37,318 bases of DNA. Origin: an uncultured Flavobacteriales bacterium (GTDB lineage: Bacteria > Bacteroidota > Bacteroidia > Palsa-965). Below the pieces are notes generated by a model. That model saw only the letters and a list, made by a program, of their open reading frames with translations. It ran no database searches and was not told the origin of the DNA. A program made the translations under genes and the position numbers. Location: NCBI GenBank assembly GCA_903873905.1, contig CAIQQJ010000049.1, forward strand, positions 1 through 37,318. Direction: 5' to 3'. Positions 23,918 through 31,670 of this stretch are shown piece after piece (positions within the stretch are counted from its first letter, which is position 1; the number at the start of each line of letters is the position of its first letter).

Positions 23918-25015
23918 TTATTTCCAATTGATTCCAATTCCTAATTCTGGATAATCCAGAATATGCAAGTGTGTTTTCATAGCCATGGATACAAAAAAAC
24001 GATCGGAGAGGTTGTATTTTATGATACCCCGATTATAAATGTGATGGCCGTTTATTTTATCTGTCAATCCAACATAAATTCCTTCCTGAACGATGAGACT
24101 GATTTGGTTGTAAATCAGTTCCTGGGAGATATGTATTCCAGAACTCCAGGCATATGATTTTTCATAGGGAATCGGATTGGTGGTTTGCATTTCAATTTTT
24201 GTCGAAGAGTCGTAGAATAAATCGGTTCCAATTCCCATGTGAAATGCGCGAGATGCAAAATATTTATATTCCAAGGCAATGGATGAGGTCATATAAATAT
24301 TTGATTGTAAGGAACGCGTATGTTTTCCGCCGAATGAATAGACAAAATCAAAAACGTGATCTTTTTTATAGGGTTCGATTTCTCCCATTTCTTTTTCAGA
24401 TGCCTTTCCAATGAGGTAGGAAATTCCAGCATAAAGTCCAACAACATTAATTCCCTCATTGGGTTCCTGCAAATTCCCATTGGAGAAATGGCTGAAACCA
24501 ATGCCCGTTCCAAAGTCGAACTTCGGTGTAAATTGATAATGCATGCCCAGTCGCATCGTGAAATGACAATTCAAGTGAGATCCAACGGCAACATTTTCAA
24601 AATTTGTTTGTGGATCAAAACATTTAGTAACGTAGCCAAAGCCAATTCCAATTTCCTGATCGATGTGAAAGCGATCCGTTTTGAGATAATGAAAAACAGC
24701 AAAAGGTACGATCGCAAATTCACGTCCATGAACACGGTCATTTCCCAATGTGGAATAATAGGCGGAAATACCGTAGGAAGGGTAATTGTATAATTTCTCC
24801 CAAATGTTTTTTCCAGTAGTTTGTTTAGATGCAGTCAATTCAAATGCCTGGGTATTTTTTTCAACGAGATAGGTAAAGTTGTTGTATTCTGGCACAACAA
24901 GACCGCAATGATAATTTCCTGAGATTCTCAGATCGTCGGTGAACGATTGAGAAAGTCCGTTAACTCCTAAAAGGATAAGGCAAGAAAGGAATAGGTGGCG
25001 GAACTGATTTGGCAT
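23918..25015 (-). CDS. Acyloxyacyl hydrolase / lipid A 3-O-deacylase-like outer-membrane enzyme (PagL family)
   Basis: A 365-residue protein with an N-terminal signal (cleavage after GLSQ) and a beta-barrel-like mature part. The PagL active-site His-x-Ser is present as H176-F-S178 in GFSHFSNG, followed by the family's NLQEPNEGIN; Glu187 is a candidate for the third catalytic residue. PagL enzymes remove an acyl chain from lipid A in the outer membrane. The protein is longer than Pseudomonas PagL because of extra C-terminal strands, which is usual in Bacteroidota homologues. It is the first gene of a two-gene operon with the head-GIN lipoprotein and diverges from siaB. Confidence 0.87.
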   Translation of the reverse strand: MPNQFRHLFLSCLILLGVNGLSQSFTDDLRISGNYHCGLVVPEYNNFTYLVEKNTQAFELTASKQTTGKNIWEKLYNYPSYGISAYYSTLGNDRVHGREFAIVPFAVFHYLKTDRFHIDQEIGIGFGYVTKCFDPQTNFENVAVGSHLNCHFTMRLGMHYQFTPKFDFGTGIGFSHFSNGNLQEPNEGINVVGLYAGISYLIGKASEKEMGEIEPYKKDHVFDFVYSFGGKHTRSLQSNIYMTSSIALEYKYFASRAFHMGIGTDLFYDSSTKIEMQTTNPIPYEKSYAWSSGIHISQELIYNQISLIVQEGIYVGLTDKINGHHIYNRGIIKYNLSDRFFVSMAMKTHLHILDYPELGIGINWK

Positions 25016-25163
25016 AATTTAGCAAATGTCATTTACTTAGCGTGAATGAAACATGGCTGTAAACATAGGCATTTCAGAACAAATTGAAAGGGTCAGATGT
25101 TCCTTTTTGCAAATGAAATCTACTTTAAGTGCAACACAATGGAGATTTTCACAGCGTTGAAAA

Positions 25164-25190
25164 TTTGCGTTTTATAAATATGTATATTTA
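25164..25190 (+). promoter_or_regulatory. Candidate promoter of the siaB-siaC operon
   Basis: TTTG (25164-25167) and TATATTTA (25183-25190, one mismatch to TAnnTTTG) are 15 nt apart. The transcript would begin within a few bases of the ATG at 25202, making it nearly leaderless. Confidence 0.4.
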
Positions 25191-25201
25191 GTGTCAGAAA
25201 T

Positions 25202-26287
25202 ATGCACGCCCCACGCTTCCCAGTTTTAGCTAAAAATTTTCCTTTCATTTTGTATTACCGCGGTAAATACAAAACAGATCTTTCCATTAATATTTTCGAA
25301 ATTGTCAATGCCAATCTTTCGCTACATTTCAAGAAAAGTTTTGTTACACGCTTGTCGTATCTCGTAATCGAATGTATTCAGAATGTTATTAAGTACAGCG
25401 AAAGCAAGGATTCTTCAAGTGATTATTGTCTCATTTATTCCGATGAAAATTTCTGTCATGTTGTTACTGGAAATAGGATTTCCTTTAACAACGTGGAAAA
25501 TTTGGAGAACAGATTGTTTACATTAAAAAAACAAACAATTGAAGAAATTGAAGAAGCATACAATTCAGTTCTTCGCTCAAAAACTTATACGACTAAAGGA
25601 GCTGGCTTAGGATTGATTGACATTGCCCGAAAAACGGGGAAGCGAATGGAGTATACGCTTCAAAAAGAATCGGAGGAAGAATGGTTTTATTCCCTACATA
25701 TTAAATTGCCACTTCCAAGTCAGGAAATAACTTCACACCATTTCGAAGAGCAAACGGAATCCATTATCAAATCATTGATTGATTCGCATTCACATAATGA
25801 GAATACCTTTTTATATTCTGGAGATTTTTCAAATACATTTCTTATCAATCTACTGGATATGATTACTGGGCAGTATAAAAACGAACGCTCAGTTGTTTCC
25901 TCCATTTTCAATTATGCTCTAATTGAATTGAACCAGAATATTCATCAGCATGCTACCTCGTTTTCGGATGGCAAAATACCTGGATTATTGGCAATCGAAT
26001 GGTTAAAGGAGTCAATGACGCTTTCCACATCTAATTTTATTTCAGAGGGAAAATGCGATCAATTATGCGATCAGTTGAATTTACTTAAACAAGCCAGTAA
26101 AGAAGAACTAAATGCATTGGGTGAAGAAAAAATGAATGATATGAACAGCAATGGTGGCTTGGGGTTAATTGACACAGCTCGCTTGAATTGGCCACGTCCT
26201 ATTCAGCATTCCTTTCATTCGGATGAAAATTTAGGAAAGAGTGTAAGTTTGAAAATTGAATTTGAATATGAACACCGAACTATTTAG
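25202..26287 (+). CDS. siaB: SiaB-family Ser/Thr protein kinase with two tandem ATPase domains
   Basis: SiaB kinases use a GHKL (histidine-kinase-like) ATPase fold to phosphorylate SiaC on a serine or threonine. Here two copies are joined in 361 residues. Domain 1 (about 13-175) has RGKYKTD, the N-box ECIQNVIKY near 56-64 and the G-box GAGLGLIDIAR near 133-143. Domain 2 (about 190-358) has YSGDFSN, the N-box ELNQNIHQHA near 243 and NGGLGLIDTAR near 316-326. Each copy is close to the full length of a usual SiaB protein. Both keep the N-box Asn and the glycine-rich box, so both could bind ATP. The siaC start codon lies inside this gene's 3' end. Confidence 0.82.
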   Translation: MHAPRFPVLAKNFPFILYYRGKYKTDLSINIFEIVNANLSLHFKKSFVTRLSYLVIECIQNVIKYSESKDSSSDYCLIYSDENFCHVVTGNRISFNNVENLENRLFTLKKQTIEEIEEAYNSVLRSKTYTTKGAGLGLIDIARKTGKRMEYTLQKESEEEWFYSLHIKLPLPSQEITSHHFEEQTESIIKSLIDSHSHNENTFLYSGDFSNTFLINLLDMITGQYKNERSVVSSIFNYALIELNQNIHQHATSFSDGKIPGLLAIEWLKESMTLSTSNFISEGKCDQLCDQLNLLKQASKEELNALGEEKMNDMNSNGGLGLIDTARLNWPRPIQHSFHSDENLGKSVSLKIEFEYEHRTI

Positions 26288-26651
26288 AATAGATGAAACA
26301 TTTGACTCACCATTGGTTGTAATAAAATCAGATTCGCCACAGATTTTATTAAAGGGAGTCTCCATGCCAGAAAATTCTTTTGAGTTTTATAATCCAATAG
26401 AAAATAAAATTCTGGAATTCCTCAATGCTATGGGGGACAAGGTGGAGATGGAAGTTGAATTGAATTATTTGAACTCTATGTCTGGCAAACAGATTTTACA
26501 ACTCATAAAAAAAATAAAAGCTGCTAAAAATAATTTCAGTGTATTGTGGAGACATAAAAATAATGACGACTTGATCCGGATAAAAGGCGAAGACATAAAA
26601 AAGATTTGTCCGAATGTGATGGTTGAATTAATTGCAATTATTACAACCTAA
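26268..26651 (+). CDS. siaC: SiaC-family regulatory phosphoprotein (DUF1987)
   Basis: SiaC is the switch protein of the Sia module; SiaB phosphorylates it and SiaA dephosphorylates it. In Pseudomonas aeruginosa unphosphorylated SiaC binds and activates the diguanylate cyclase SiaD. The 127-residue sequence has the family's SPQILLKGVSMPENSFEFYNP opening and the ELNYLNSMSGK phosphosite region. The residue matching the Pseudomonas Thr68 in LNTSS is Ser70 here, also phosphorylatable. The start is taken at ATG 26268, 20 nt inside siaB; an in-frame TTG at 26256 is less likely. Its last 11 nt overlap the convergent phosphatase gene. Confidence 0.87.
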   Translation: MNTELFRIDETFDSPLVVIKSDSPQILLKGVSMPENSFEFYNPIENKILEFLNAMGDKVEMEVELNYLNSMSGKQILQLIKKIKAAKNNFSVLWRHKNNDDLIRIKGEDIKKICPNVMVELIAIITT

Positions 26652-28362
26652 ATCCCATGATGCAGATATCATCAACTTGAAGATTTTGCACTCCCATCCA
26701 ATTCAATAATTCATTTTCAAAAACAGCAGGTGCATTGGAAAGATTCGGTAGTTTTTCCACTTTCAAAATCAATTCCCCAAATCTTTGCACATTGAATTTT
26801 GTTCTCTCTTGATCATTTCCTGCGAACTGATCCGCAAATCCATCAGTAAACAAATAAAAGGAGTCGCCTTTTTTATACAATATTTTTTGGTCGATCAGAT
26901 CTGATTCGAATAAATCGGAGCCAATCGATTTGGGTGTGGCTTTGTAAAATTGAAGATTTCCATCGCTTACCTGATAGAACCCATTTCCTATTCCTGAAAA
27001 AAGCATATCTCCGGTTTTAGTATTCAAGGAGATAATTGAAATGTCGATTCCATAATCCAATTGTTCTTTAGTCGATGAAAAAGTTTCCAAAATTGATAAG
27101 TTCATTTCCAATAATATTTTTGAAGGAAGCACTTCCCCTTTTTCATTTATAATTTCATCGAGAATCCTGTTTCCCAAAACGGTAAGCATTGCACCAGGAA
27201 CGCCATGTCCTGTACAATCTGCAACAAGGATTATTTTATGATTTTCAACTTCAGAGAACCAATGAAAATCTCCTGATAAAATATCTTTCGGCTTACTGTA
27301 TAAAAATGAATCCTTGAATATTTTGGCAAGTCCACTGATAGGCGGTAAAAAACTCTCCTGAATTACTGAAGCATAACGAACGCTGCTGAGAAATCGGGAA
27401 TTGATCTTTGTAATTTTCTCATTGCTGGCTGAAAGCTCAATTGCATGCTTTTTCTTTTCTCTGAAAAAATAATAGGTGAGGCCCAACGAAATGAGCATGA
27501 ACAAAAGGAAAAGACTTAAGAATAAAATTATCCGTTTTGAATTGGACAGTGAGGTTTCCTTTAAGTCAATAATGGATTCCTTGTCTTTAATTTTTTGTTC
27601 TGCAGAAATTATCTGCAAACTCAGGGATTTGTAGTCTTCTGATAAAGGCGATAATTTTTTCAATAAATCCTTCGCAGAAGCGAGGCTTTCCTTCAAGCTA
27701 TCCAAATTGTCACTTCTCATCTTGCGCACCACGGCCAATTTCTTCGCGTCCATAAATGCTCGATTGTTTTGTGTAATAGAGTCTGCATTCAATTCTACTT
27801 TGTCATTTTTAGGTTGAGCATTTGAATTTTCACCATTGTCATGATTATTGATATTCACTGCTTTTTCCAAGAGATGTGCATTGGAATTAAAAACATCAAG
27901 CATGGATGAGTTTTGTGAATTCCCTTCTTGAAATGCCAGACTTCCACTTTTCATTTCAACTTTACCGAGTCTAACATTCGAATTTTCGTCTTGTTTAAGA
28001 ATGAAGAAAAAAGATTCGAAAATAGATTTCTTGCCAGCAGATTTGTAATCCAAATCAAAAGAAACTGAAGAATAACCATTGTGACTAATTGTACACTGGT
28101 AAATGCCTGGGTAATCCAGCCTAATGGAATAGAAGCCGTTAATTCCTGTTGTGTAGGATTTTGCAAAGTCTCTTCCTGTGACGTTCACCAAAGCACCGGC
28201 AAGAGGTCCCTCAAAACTCAAATCCTTTTGCGCTTTTTTTAGCAGTAATATTTTTTTTGCGTTGAATGAAAAAATATTCCCTTCAAGTTGGATGGTTTGT
28301 GCTTTTCCTAGGAATGTTATTCCTGCAATGAAAAGCAATAATATTTCCCAACGTTTGGCCAT
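26641..28362 (-). CDS. Membrane SpoIIE/PP2C phosphatase with extracytoplasmic carboxypeptidase-regulatory-like domain (SiaA role)
   Basis: A 573-residue protein. A signal peptide (MAKRWEILLLF to KAQ) is followed by a CarboxypepD-regulatory-like beta-sandwich (about 25-110; GALVNVTGRDF, TGINGFYSIRL), an Asn-rich stretch, a coiled coil (about 200-275), one transmembrane helix (about 280-302) and a cytoplasmic SpoIIE-type PP2C domain. Metal-binding residues are visible in SGDFHW (near 362), ADCTGHG (near 381), TDGFAD (near 505) and VDDI (near 562). PP2C enzymes of this type dephosphorylate partner-switch proteins. Convergent siaC is the obvious substrate. SiaA of Pseudomonas is also a membrane PP2C but has a different sensor, so the input signal here is probably different. 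Confidence 0.85.
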   Translation of the reverse strand: MAKRWEILLLFIAGITFLGKAQTIQLEGNIFSFNAKKILLLKKAQKDLSFEGPLAGALVNVTGRDFAKSYTTGINGFYSIRLDYPGIYQCTISHNGYSSVSFDLDYKSAGKKSIFESFFFILKQDENSNVRLGKVEMKSGSLAFQEGNSQNSSMLDVFNSNAHLLEKAVNINNHDNGENSNAQPKNDKVELNADSITQNNRAFMDAKKLAVVRKMRSDNLDSLKESLASAKDLLKKLSPLSEDYKSLSLQIISAEQKIKDKESIIDLKETSLSNSKRIILFLSLFLLFMLISLGLTYYFFREKKKHAIELSASNEKITKINSRFLSSVRYASVIQESFLPPISGLAKIFKDSFLYSKPKDILSGDFHWFSEVENHKIILVADCTGHGVPGAMLTVLGNRILDEIINEKGEVLPSKILLEMNLSILETFSSTKEQLDYGIDISIISLNTKTGDMLFSGIGNGFYQVSDGNLQFYKATPKSIGSDLFESDLIDQKILYKKGDSFYLFTDGFADQFAGNDQERTKFNVQRFGELILKVEKLPNLSNAPAVFENELLNWMGVQNLQVDDICIMGFRL

Positions 28363-28379
28363 AACAATTATTAATTGTT
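28363..28379. promoter_or_regulatory. Palindrome abutting the start codon of the PP2C phosphatase gene
   Basis: AACAATTA (28363-28370), T, TAATTGTT (28372-28379): a perfect 8+1+8 palindrome with no base between it and the ATG (complement of 28360-28362). It could be an operator or an RNA hairpin covering the start. Confidence 0.45.
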
Positions 28380-28428
28380 TTGAAATTTACAAAAAAAACG
28401 GATCCTTATTTTCTGCGAATTTGGCAGA

Positions 28429-29073
28429 TCAAAATACCCTTACAAGTTCAAATGATTTCAATGAATTTGTCAGTCGAGTGATATCACCCGCATTTGATTC
28501 AAAAACACTTTGAAATTGCATAAAATGAATTCCAAATCTAATTCCGGTTTTCCCTGCAACAAAAGCAAAAGTTCCACACGGAAGCATGGCAAAAGCTTTC
28601 TCATCGGGGATATGTAAATAAAGCATATCAACTCCTGCTGCCAAAGACATTCCCAATTTTGAATGGAGTGAATTTGATAAGGTGCCGAAACGAAATGCAA
28701 ATTCAATTGGAATTCGACACGGTCCGAAAGTCATTCTAAATTTGGATGAGTAAAGCGGTGGAGCATATTTTGGATCAACGGATTTTTTTAATCGTGTGTA
28801 ATAAAATCCCAATCCGAGTTGCGGCCCCATACAAAATTTACCGGTGAGCGAATTGTGTAATGGAAGTGCATAGAATGCAGTTATCGTTTCACCAAATGTG
28901 AAAAGTTTTCTATCTACTGGTGTTGAAATTAAAAATGTGGTATCATAGGTAGAGGGAACAAGAACAATTCCCTTTTGTTTGATAATAAGAAATCCAAGCC
29001 CTCCCATAACTTGCAATTGAGCAAATGACAAGATTGGGATAAAAATAAAGAGAGTAAAGAGTGCTTTTTTCAA
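28429..29073 (-). CDS. Predicted outer-membrane or secreted protein of unknown family
   Basis: A 214-residue protein with a cleavable signal (MKKALFTLFIF, cleavage after SFAQ). The mature part alternates hydrophobic and polar residues (MGPQLGLGFYYTRL, IPIEFAFRFGTL, KTGIRFGIHFMQF), a beta-barrel-like pattern. No family was recognised. Its start is TTG, overlapping the stop of the upstream Asp-box gene in the sequence TTGA, so the two are translationally coupled. Confidence 0.65.
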   Translation of the reverse strand: MKKALFTLFIFIPILSFAQLQVMGGLGFLIIKQKGIVLVPSTYDTTFLISTPVDRKLFTFGETITAFYALPLHNSLTGKFCMGPQLGLGFYYTRLKKSVDPKYAPPLYSSKFRMTFGPCRIPIEFAFRFGTLSNSLHSKLGMSLAAGVDMLYLHIPDEKAFAMLPCGTFAFVAGKTGIRFGIHFMQFQSVFESNAGDITRLTNSLKSFELVRVF

Positions 29074-30065
29074 AATGTAATTTTCAGAATGGTTGCATTG
29101 TATCCAGTTTCCGGACCGCCTGCTCCAATAATTGTATGATCATCAACGGCAACAAATCCTTTGAAAATATAATGCGAAAAGTCAGTTCCATCTTTAGACA
29201 ATGGGAAATGCCAAGTTTCGCCATTATCAATTGAAATCATGAGACAACGATCGCTACTTGCTACAACTGTTTTACCATCTTCACAATAAGTTAGATTGGT
29301 GAAATTATGCCCAGAATCCACCCACACCTGTGTCCATGTAGTTCCATAGTTTAAGGTTCTATAAATTCCACGATCAGAATAATTTGTTTTAAATGATTTT
29401 CCAGAATGTGCAAAAGGTGTTCTTTCCTGATAATCTCCAAGTGAAGTCCAGGTAGTTCCACCGTCAATTGTCTTGTAAAAGAATCCGTTCGATGTTCCAA
29501 AGCCAATGGAATGATCAAAAAACTGAATGGAGGAAGTATATAATGCAGGTAATGTTCCTGAACTAACAGTCCATGATGTACCTGCATCTGATGTTTCCAA
29601 TAATTGCAAAGAGGCAGCAGGAGGAATAGCAGAAACGGCAAAGCCATGTTTTCCATTATAATAATTCAAGTAACAATTTTGGTTCAATGTAAAAACCTGT
29701 GTCCAAGTTGCACAAGCATCCGTGCTTCTATAACAGAGGCAATGATGATTGGGAGCATCTTGAATTGTGAAAAACGCCGTGTCTTTATTCGGAAATTGAA
29801 TGTTTAGAATTGAACCGATTGATGATGCATCAAAACAACTTGTCCATGTTTCACCTGCGTCGTTGGTCTTCAGCAATTGTGCATTTTCATAGGTGAAAAT
29901 CAAACCATGTTGAGCATCCGAAAAAACAGGAATAGTACTCAGATTGCTCAAATTGTTCCCAACCACCACAGATTTTACATCCACCACAAACAGCTTTGGT
30001 TTAACAATCGTTTTTGTACAACTGCTGATAAGTAAAATAATAAGAAATGGAAGAGAATATTTCAA
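29070..30065 (-). CDS. Asp-box (BNR/YCF48-like) beta-propeller lipoprotein
   Basis: A 331-residue lipoprotein; the lipobox is LLISSCTK. The mature protein is a run of at least six Asp-box-like repeats, each a strand followed by a turn of the form S/T-x-D-x-G-x-T-W: TNDAGETW, STDACATW, TSDAGTSW, TIDGGTTW, TLNYGTTW and SIDNGETW. This gives a beta-propeller related to YCF48 and sialidase propellers. No sialidase catalytic Arg triad was recognised, so it is more likely a binding or assembly protein at the cell envelope. The start is TTG (complement of 30063-30065), chosen because it opens directly into a standard lipoprotein signal and no ATG is near. Confidence 0.8.
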   Translation of the reverse strand: MKYSLPFLIILLISSCTKTIVKPKLFVVDVKSVVVGNNLSNLSTIPVFSDAQHGLIFTYENAQLLKTNDAGETWTSCFDASSIGSILNIQFPNKDTAFFTIQDAPNHHCLCYRSTDACATWTQVFTLNQNCYLNYYNGKHGFAVSAIPPAASLQLLETSDAGTSWTVSSGTLPALYTSSIQFFDHSIGFGTSNGFFYKTIDGGTTWTSLGDYQERTPFAHSGKSFKTNYSDRGIYRTLNYGTTWTQVWVDSGHNFTNLTYCEDGKTVVASSDRCLMISIDNGETWHFPLSKDGTDFSHYIFKGFVAVDDHTIIGAGGPETGYNATILKITF

Positions 30066-30288
30066 TTTATAAGAGGAGTTTTTTACTTACGAATTAGATT
30101 GTTAGGACTCTTAAATGTATTGTATAAAGATCGATCTTTTGTATTTAGACGACAAACTTCTTTCAAAATAATCAGTTCATTTCAAGACTTCCAATAATTG
30201 CATTTGTTGAAGATTAATTTAAACAAATACTGGATGTTAGATGTTTATCATGTTTTTGAAAAAACATTTTGTTGATTTATTTGAAACG

Positions 30289-30322
30289 TTTGCTCTTACA
30301 TGAATGCAGTGTGCTATTTTTC
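30289..30322 (+). promoter_or_regulatory. Weak candidate promoter of the Rcp1-like receiver gene
   Basis: TTTG (30289-30292), 22 nt, then TATTTTTC (30315-30322), one mismatch to TAnnTTTG. The rest of the 293-nt gap from 30066 shows nothing else I can name. Confidence 0.3.
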
Positions 30323-30358
30323 TTTAGTTTAGCTAACTCATTTTAAGTGCAAGGTATT

Positions 30359-30799
30359 ATGAACTACAACGAAATTGAAATCTTATATGCAGAAGATAAT
30401 GCAGATGATGCAGTTTTGACCTTGCGTGCTTTGAAAAAGTGCGGTCTTTCAAATCGAATTTTTCATGTTAATGATGGTGCTGAAGCGCTTGATTTTCTCT
30501 ATTGCAGAAATGCATTTAGTGATCGCAAGCCCAATCACCATTTAAAACTGATTTTATTGGATTTTAATATGCCGAAAGTTTCCGGAATTGAAGTGTTGGA
30601 AGTTGTAAAATCGGACAACTTAATGAAATTAATTCCCGTTGTTATTTTCAGTTCATCCAAGGAGGAGATAGATATAAAACGGGCATATGAAATGGGCTTG
30701 AACAGTTATGTTGTTAAGCCGGTTGATACGGATAAATTCTTCAACACGATTGTTGAGATTTGTACGTATTGGTTGAATGCAAATCAAGCAACTTTATAG
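30359..30799 (+). CDS. Single-domain response regulator (Rcp1-like receiver)
   Basis: A 146-residue stand-alone receiver domain. The acidic pocket is in AEDNADD near the start, the phospho-acceptor Asp near 68 (LILLDFNMP), the switch Ser in FSSS and the conserved Lys in VVKPVD. The acidic loop and DGAEALDFLYCR helix match the Rcp1/phytochrome-type receivers common in Bacteroidota and cyanobacteria. With no output domain it probably carries phosphoryl groups or acts by binding a partner. The ATG at 30359 is preferred over an in-frame GTG at 30347. It is alone on its strand, with the receiver-DHp gene convergent to it. Confidence 0.92.
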   Translation: MNYNEIEILYAEDNADDAVLTLRALKKCGLSNRIFHVNDGAEALDFLYCRNAFSDRKPNHHLKLILLDFNMPKVSGIEVLEVVKSDNLMKLIPVVIFSSSKEEIDIKRAYEMGLNSYVVKPVDTDKFFNTIVEICTYWLNANQATL

Positions 30800-30959
30800 C
30801 TTGTAAATCACATAAGGATATTGTTGATTATAACCAGTACCTCCGGCTAAACCAGTATTGATTGCAATTAAGAAATGTTGGATGAATTTCGGAATACCTA
30901 AACAGGAATACCGCCGCTTCTTTTAATCAACTATTGAAATAATCCTGAAAAAAGCTCCG

Positions 30960-31670
30960 TTATTTCGACGTGTACTCTGATCCAAGCTTTTCAATGGCTT
31001 TGGTTTTCGTTACAATGGTATGAATGACGGCATCAAATTCATTGGCTACAACCTTCAAACGAGAAAACACTTCTAAATTCATTGGATCGGTTAGCTTCTC
31101 ATAATTCATCATGCTAAGCAAACCTTGTAAACTCGCAATAGGACGTCGCACTTGATGTGATTGCATAAATGCTATTTCGAAAAGCTGTTCATTTTGCAAT
31201 TTTAAAATACGTTCCGACTCTTTCTTGTTTTTTCGCATTTCAACTTCTTCCAAAGCTCTTTGGATTTTCGGAATTACCGAATACATTTTGTCCTTCAATG
31301 CATAATCCGTCACACCTTTCTTGATCAATTCTACTGCATTCTCTTCTCCAATAGAACCTGAAATGATTATGAATGGTATTAATGGATATTTTGATTGCTT
31401 GATTCGAAATGCACTAAGACCGTCAAAGGTTGGTAGGGAATAATCTGATAAAATGAGATCTGGAAGAAAGTGGTCCAATTGGTACTCGTAATCTTCACGT
31501 GTCATCACAAACTCGGCCGTGAATGAAATGCCTGATTTCTTCAATTCCCGGTGAAGTAAATCAGCATCTACAGGGTTGTCCTCAACAATTAGAATTTTTA
31601 ATGCGCTTTTAGGCAAATTGGTATTTACAATTGTACCCTTATCTTCCTTCATCATAATGCTCAATTCCAT
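30960..31670 (-). CDS. Receiver domain fused to a histidine-kinase DHp segment without an ATPase domain
   Basis: About 236 residues: a complete receiver (KILIVEDNPVDADLL opening, phospho-Asp in DLILSDYSLP, Ser in IISGSIGEEN, Lys in YALKDK), a coiled-coil linker with many Glu and Lys, then a dimerisation/histidine-phosphotransfer helix pair with the H-box QSHQVRRPIASLQGLL and a second helix (LEVFSRLKVVANEFDAVIHTIV). The protein stops there; no N, G1 or G2 box of a catalytic domain follows in any frame before the next gene. It could pass phosphate between a receiver and a histidine without consuming ATP. In-frame starts at 31676 (GTG), 31670 and 31655 are possible. Confidence 0.8.
   Translation of the reverse strand: MELSIMMKEDKGTIVNTNLPKSALKILIVEDNPVDADLLHRELKKSGISFTAEFVMTREDYEYQLDHFLPDLILSDYSLPTFDGLSAFRIKQSKYPLIPFIIISGSIGEENAVELIKKGVTDYALKDKMYSVIPKIQRALEEVEMRKNKKESERILKLQNEQLFEIAFMQSHQVRRPIASLQGLLSMMNYEKLTDPMNLEVFSRLKVVANEFDAVIHTIVTKTKAIEKLGSEYTSK

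Noticed and set aside
29070-30065. A sialidase.
   Set aside because: Asp-box repeats are present, but no catalytic Arg triad or Tyr/Glu pair was recognised.
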